A stretch of 64,000 nucleotides of DNA from Cylicocyclus nassatus (taxonomy: Eukaryota; Nematoda; Chromadorea; Rhabditida; Strongylidae): the NCBI GenBank assembly GCA_958299035.1, contig CATQJL010000316.1, positions 13,486,347-13,550,346 on the forward strand, read 5' to 3'. Positions 58,910-64,000 of the stretch are shown here, piece after piece. A program made the position numbers and the translations under genes. Within the stretch, counting starts at the first letter, position 1; each line of letters starts with the position of its first letter. Under the pieces are notes generated by a model. That model saw nothing but the letters and a program-made list of their open reading frames with translations, did not search any database and was not told the origin of the DNA.

Positions 58910-59409
58910 NNNNNNNNNNNNNNNNNNNNNNNNNNNNNNNNNNNNNNNNNNNNNNNNNNNNNNNNNNNNNNNNNNNNNNNNNNNNNNNNNNNNNNNNNNN
59001 NNNNNNNNNNNNNNNNNNNNNNNNNNNNNNNNNNNNNNNNNNNNNNNNNNNNNNNNNNNNNNNNNNNNNNNNNNNNNNNNNNNNNNNNNNNNNNNNNNNN
59101 NNNNNNNNNNNNNNNNNNNNNNNNNNNNNNNNNNNNNNNNNNNNNNNNNNNNNNNNNNNNNNNNNNNNNNNNNNNNNNNNNNNNNNNNNNNNNNNNNNNN
59201 NNNNNNNNNNNNNNNNNNNNNNNNNNNNNNNNNNNNNNNNNNNNNNNNNNNNNNNNNNNNNNNNNNNNNNNNNNNNNNNNNNNNNNNNNNNNNNNNNNNN
59301 NNNNNNNNNNNNNNNNNNNNNNNNNNNNNNNNNNNNNNNNNNNNNNNNNNNNNNNNNNNNNNNNNNNNNNNNNNNNNNNNNNNNNNNNNNNNNNNNNNNN
59401 NNNNNNNNN
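58910..59409. other. Assembly gap of exactly 500 N
   Basis: Same placeholder size as the first gap; the true distance is unknown. Confidence 0.95.
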
Positions 59410-59435
59410 AAGCAGTGGTATCAACGCAGAGTACT
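59410..59435 (+). other. SMART primer/adaptor left in the assembly
   Basis: Identical 26 bases to 2619-2644, directly after the gap. Confidence 0.9.
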
Positions 59436-61150
59436 CAAGTTTCAGCCAAATCCGTCAAGCTTTGAATTTTTCCCCTTCATACCATGCACCTACCGTAACC
59501 CTCACTGCGACGCCAGGATTTGGTAGGACAGCAATTACGCTTGTAGCTTACGATAATCAACGCAGTGGCAAAATTTGAGTGTGCCATGTTGAGTGAGAAG
59601 GAAGTTATAAGACTAGTTGCAAAACTTAGTTTCCAACCTAATTAAATTTCTATTCAAAACATGCTTATGTACATACAGAGATATACAGGCATACATACAG
59701 ATAAACAGACATCTAGCTTTATATATAAGATTACTTGGATTTCCTTGGAGATTCGACAAAATCTAAACAGCGGAACTTGATCAAAGCAAAAAGTTGAGTC
59801 GCAGTTTTTTCGTAATTTTCTGAGAGCTCATTGCTCAAGCTGCAGGAAAATTGCAGGCATTTTAAGATTTTCAAAGCTATTCGCAATTTCTCTGGAACAA
59901 AAATATAGTGAACAGTGGCGAAAAGTGCTATGCAAATTTCTTTTTTTTAAACAGCAGTGCTTAAGATGCAATCCTTCTAGCGAGCTTATTGCTGCGGTTT
60001 AGAATCCATATATTTCCAACATGCCAACCTTCGCGTAATATTCTATTGATATTTTGTTCAAGATCTTTGAAGGAGTTTTGATAACCAGCAAATGCGGCGG
60101 ACCTTTTGCAGTCTCCTAATCTTCTAAAGCTATTTTTGTAACTGATCAATTTTTCAGTTTTAACCTCGCTAAAACATAAAGTGAAAAAATGTTAAGGTAT
60201 TACTTGAAGCAAATTCTTTTTCTGAAAGCTTGTTGCAGTACATACAGATTTTGCCGAGAACAAGCTACAGAATTATTGCTATAGTTTGTAAGAGGTTCGC
60301 TTTATTGCTAGTTATTAAAGCGTTACAAATGTCGCAAACGAAATCTCTGAAAACTAATGGAAGATAAGCATTGTATGAATTAGGGTAGTAAGCAGGGTCG
60401 AGCAAGGAGTGTGCCACACAAAGACGACCCCCTTTCCCCCTAATTTCTGCATTATTGTCAGCACTCCTCCTGCCCCTCCTCCTCCTCCCTCCCTCCCTCC
60501 CCCCTCCGCACATTATCGTTCGCCTGCTGTAGGCACATACCCAGATAATCTCGGGGGGGGGGGGGGGAGGCGGTGCGCAAATTCGCGTTTTCTTGCAGGC
60601 AATCAGCAGAATTTTGGGACGTGGCCAAACCTTCAGCGGGCGGTACCTCCTTTACTATCAAATGTCCTGCTAGCGAGGCAGAATACAGAGTTTTTTGTGT
60701 TCGCTCATAATTAATCTCTTTCAGCGAGCGCTGGCCAAACCTTCAGCAAACGCTCGGACACTTTTTAAGCAGTTTCGGGCGTACTCGAGCAAATGTGACA
60801 CTCTATGCTGCAGAGGTATCACCGATGGTTTGATTACTCAAGTTTGAGTCATTTTCTCTTAGCGGAAAATACCTGAGGGCTGTGCGGTTTCCTACAAAGG
60901 ACCGCGCGGCCCTCAATAATTTTGCATATTCTCATGGAAAGTCCGCGAGAATGCGGCCAATGCGCCGCATAATCTATGAGAAAGCAGCAATAGTTTTCCG
61001 AGCATTCGACTAAAAATTGGCCAACATTCCTCCAATTTTCTGCAAGCGGGCCGCAAGAAATCAGCGAACTATTTTTTCGGTGGTAACGATGGGACTCTAC
61101 CGGCGTTCTGAAACTACACTATGCATGATGAAAAGTCCCCCCGAGGCGAT
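59436..61150. other. No gene recognised; Helitron-like B 5' end
   Basis: 59640-59730 is a minus-strand family B 5' end (A|TCTTATATATAAAGCTAGATG). Near 60465-60575 there are CT-rich and G-rich tracts, including a run of about 15 G, resembling the G-rich flank of the hAT-like element. No supported exons. Confidence 0.45.
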
Positions 61151-61194
61151 GCGCGTCATTGCCCGCGTGGCACGAAAACAGAGTTAGGGTTACC

Positions 61195-62605
61195 TGCCCC
61201 CGGACGAGGCAGGTCAAAGAAGAGAATACAAGAAGTCCGATTAGCGATGATCAAAATAGGGACATTAACGGGCCGCCGAGAGTATGCGATAGATTGAGGA
61301 AACGAAGGTTGACATTGCATGTGTACAAGAAACAAAATGGAAGGAAAGGCAGGCTAAGGACATCGGAAAGGGATACCGCCTTCACTATAACGAAGATAGC
61401 AGCCGCCAAAACGGAGTCCGGATCATTGTTAGCGGTAAATACCGCGAATTAGTTACCGAGGTAATGCGTATTTCGGACAGCGTGATGGCGATGAGGATCG
61501 AGACGGATAACGTGGTACTACGAATGGTGTCGTGCTACGCCCCGCAACCCGCATGCGCCGAAGCTGAGAAGGATATTTCTTGGAGGGACTTCGACATCCT
61601 ACGAAGAACATTCGAGGCCGCAAACTACGTTTTTGTAGGAGGCGATCTCAACGGGTATGTTGGCCACGCACATGATAGATTCAAGCGACACCATGTGGAA
61701 CTGGATACGGTTAGGGAAACAAGGATGGAGAACGCAATCTGGAAGCCGCCGAAGCACACGACATAGCCATAGCAAACACATTTTTCAAGAAGCATTTGAT
61801 CACGTATGCGAGCGTAGACCGTTCAATAAAGATCGACTACTGGATGCTGCGCCGATGTCACTTACGATGGTAATGAACACGAAGGTCATACCCACTGCGA
61901 CACATGAATTTGCGTCAAACACCGGTTGCTCGTGTTGGATCTTCGACTGAACATTCGCTTGCAGTTACGAGCGAGGAACGACGACAAAGAGGAGTAAATG
62001 GTGGGAGCTTGAACATCGCCAGCAAGTCAGAGATGATTTTAACGATCTGGAGATGTCGATGGATGATATGGAATCCATTGAAGAACAACGGAATTGGACC
62101 ACTTTGCAGATACGATCGAGGGCCGAGGAGATCTTGAGAACCACCAAGCAGGACGCCGGTTTGTCGACAAGCAGATCTGGTGGTGGTCCGAGTCAGTCCA
62201 GCAAGTGCGCGCTAAAATTTGGACCTCCGTCATTATCGCGAACTGAAAGAGCGAAGCATGCGGTAGCCTAGGCAAAGGAAGCACACGACAAGAGACATTA
62301 TGATGAGCTGGAAGGACCTGCTGGAGCTAACAAGGTCTACCAACTGGCCGCTGCACGACATCGAGAAAAGCAGGACATCGACTACGTCATGCACATTAAG
62401 GACGCAGAAGGCAGTCTTCTGACGAGGCCGAGTGCTTAAGCGGTGGTGTGAATACTACAGACGTCTATGTAATGGGGAGGTACCACAAGGAGCCTCATAT
62501 TTGACCGGTACTTCCCTCGGTTTAAAGAGGCAGAAGTTGTGCAGGCACTGAGGAAGATGTCTAGCGGTGAAGCCCCGGGACCTTTCGACATATCTAATGC
62601 GATAA
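61195..62605 (+). pseudogene. LINE endonuclease and linker fragment (second family)
   Basis: The N-terminal half of the same LINE type as 39870-42087. GTLTGRRE near 61258, VDIACVQETKW (61312-61345) with the catalytic Glu, SGKYRELVTEV, then the frame 61464-61766 with VSCYAPQ and FVGGDLNGYVG (catalytic Asp and Asn). Broken remains of the DYWMLRRC/TKVIP block (61838-61895), KWWELE (62000-62020), and a linker with ANKVYQLAAARHREKQDIDY (62317-62376). It ends near 62605 in the region before RT (the APGPDD-equivalent region reads EAPGP-like near 62572). Several frameshifts and stops; RT is absent. Confidence 0.75.
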
Positions 62606-63066
62606 CCTTCACCGCTCACTAATAAACAAGTATAGAACGTTTTGCTTCATGTTGTACCAAAACTAAATTCTTTTATCGAATAATCTAATTGTTTTGTTTT
62701 TCTGGCAGACTAAGCGTATCTGTTGTGTCCTCAACTTCGGACACTTCGGCTTTTCGTTCTGCGGGCGCATAGAAGGAATCAAATATGTTTGAAGAAATGA
62801 TAGGGAAGTAATAGAATGGAGGCAAATGAGCGAACACTGAACTTACTGGAATTTGCAAATGTTGCTTGTAAAGGGATATATGATGATAATGAATGATGCA
62901 TTAATCATGTAACATCACCTGCTAATATATCGACATAAAACGCGAAACGCGAAACGCGTACCATATGATCATCATCTAGAGGAGCGTGTGACTCAACCGC
63001 CTGTCACAACCTCCAGCCACCCTGATTCTGCGCAAATGCATAACACAAAGGTCCTACCAAGTATAA
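62606..63066. other. No gene recognised
   Basis: AT-rich sequence between the truncated LINE and the next Helitron-like element. A short GCGAAACGC direct repeat occurs near 62940-62958. Confidence 0.4.
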
Positions 63067-63545
63067 TCTTATATATAGCTGAATGTCTGTTTGTATGTCT
63101 GTCTGTATGTATGTATGTATGTGCGTACGTATGTTCCGAATGGAAAATTCCTTTCCCGAACCGATCCGAACCAAACTTGGCACAAATACACTTCGGGCCC
63201 CGGCGGGTGTCATAGGCTACTTTTGTCATCGATCGATATCGATTTTATCGATTTTTATCGATTTTTTCGCAAACTTTGAGTTGCGGGGCTGGGAGTTTGC
63301 ACAGGGGGTAATCGAGCATGGGGATTCCGAATACAATATTAGTTTTCAGGATTATCGATTACTTTTATTGATTTCATCGATTTTTTTGCAAAGTTTGAGC
63401 AACGGGACTGGGAGTTGGCACAGGGAACTATCGAGCTTGCTGTTTACGAATACAATATTAGTTTTTGAGATCGTACACTACTTCATCGATTTTATCGATT
63501 TTTTTCTGCAAAGTTTGAGCAACGGGGCTGGGAGTTGCTGATTGC
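63067..63545 (+). mobile_element. Helitron-like family B, 5' part
   Basis: A|TCTTATATATAGCTGAATGTC, TGTATG microsatellite, the conserved block CTTCGGGCCCCGGCGGGTG, then three ATCGATTTTATCGAT-containing units (63230-63530) similar to those in 29146-30718. The 3' end is not identified. Confidence 0.55.
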
Positions 63546-63645
63546 TGAAACAGTGGGAATAGTGATTTGGCATGTAGGCGTGGGCACAGGGAAAGGTTCG
63601 TACAGGAATAGGGATAGTGTTCTTTGACTTAGGGCCGCATGCACT

Positions 63646-64000
63646 AACCTCCCCGCGGGGAGGGGATCGCAGCTTAAAAGAAAGCTTTATATTTTGAAAC
63701 TCCAGATACCTGGATTGTACATTGTGTACCTATCCGTAAGTATTCCTACTACCCTTCACTATGAACATGTTGAAGAGGAGCGAGAAGCTGTACGAACTGC
63801 ATTTTCCAGCTTTTGTATGATCCCTAATGATCCTCGGCGCTTTTCTTCAAAGTCATTTTTCTTTCTCCGAAGTAAACGAAAACCTTCCAAAGTTATACTG
63901 AACATCTAACACAACAGTGCTAAGCATGTTGCTGATGAGAACAAATGGGTTTTTGAAAAGTCGAATTTTTCGGCAAACCTCAAATTTCGACGTGTGGATC
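63646..64000. mobile_element. Harbinger-type foldback element H4, partial at window end
   Basis: TTA|GGGCCGCATGCACTAACC, followed by sequence parallel to the left arm of 49060-50091 (GATCGCAGCTT, ACCTATCCGTAAG, AACAGTGCTAA). It is cut by the end of the window. Confidence 0.6.

Overview
The window looks like a repeat-dense piece of a nematode nuclear genome, most likely a clade V (strongylid or hookworm-like) worm. The signs are short introns with TTTTCAG/TTTTTAG acceptors, a secreted C-type-lectin-like gene with a Thr-rich leader, an RTE-clade LINE plus a second endonuclease/reverse-transcriptase LINE, a Ty3/gypsy family, and many foldback MITEs and Helitron-like elements. Species assignment is inference. 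Nothing bacterial was seen: no operons, ribosome binding sites or CRISPR arrays.

Host genes are few. (1) 7.84-16.3 kb holds a decayed secreted lectin gene. It has a signal peptide and Thr-rich leader, then small Cys/Thr-rich exons separated by phase-1 introns, then a C-type lectin domain on three exons (10.92-11.05, 11.13-11.22 and 16.19-16.31 kb). Frameshifts and stops break it. The last lectin intron has swollen to about 5 kb by nested insertions. (2) 24.19-25.44 kb holds a Lys/Thr-rich, probably secreted, two-exon protein gene with an 87-bp tandem repeat and a nearby AATAAA. (3) Two tentative small spliced ORFs lie at 312-1021 and 54730-55050.

Mobile elements fill the rest. 2.6-7.5 kb is a mosaic of one Ty3/gypsy family, including an element whose RT and RNase H were deleted in frame; a solo LTR of the family sits at 44.5 kb. 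A full-length-sized RTE LINE with a 10-bp target duplication lies at 11.58-14.90 kb. Pieces of a second LINE family lie at 39.87-42.09 and about 61.2-62.6 kb. At least three families show Helitron-style ends (A|TC at 5', hairpin plus CTRR|T at 3'); one has seven recognisable copies. A chain of mariner-type foldback MITEs covers 42.1-47.9 kb. Several Harbinger-type MITEs have TTA/TAA target duplications, one hAT-like MITE has an 8-bp duplication, and there is a near-perfect palindrome of about 3.5 kb at 50.4-53.9 kb.

Two 500-N gaps (2119-2618 and 58910-59409) are each followed by the same 26-bp SMART cDNA/whole-genome-amplification primer sequence, so joins there should be distrusted. I found no new defence or metabolic system. 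The most novel material is the nested history of the lectin locus, the hairpin-ended Helitron-like family with a tandem pair and a 558-bp CA expansion, the MITE chain and the large palindrome.
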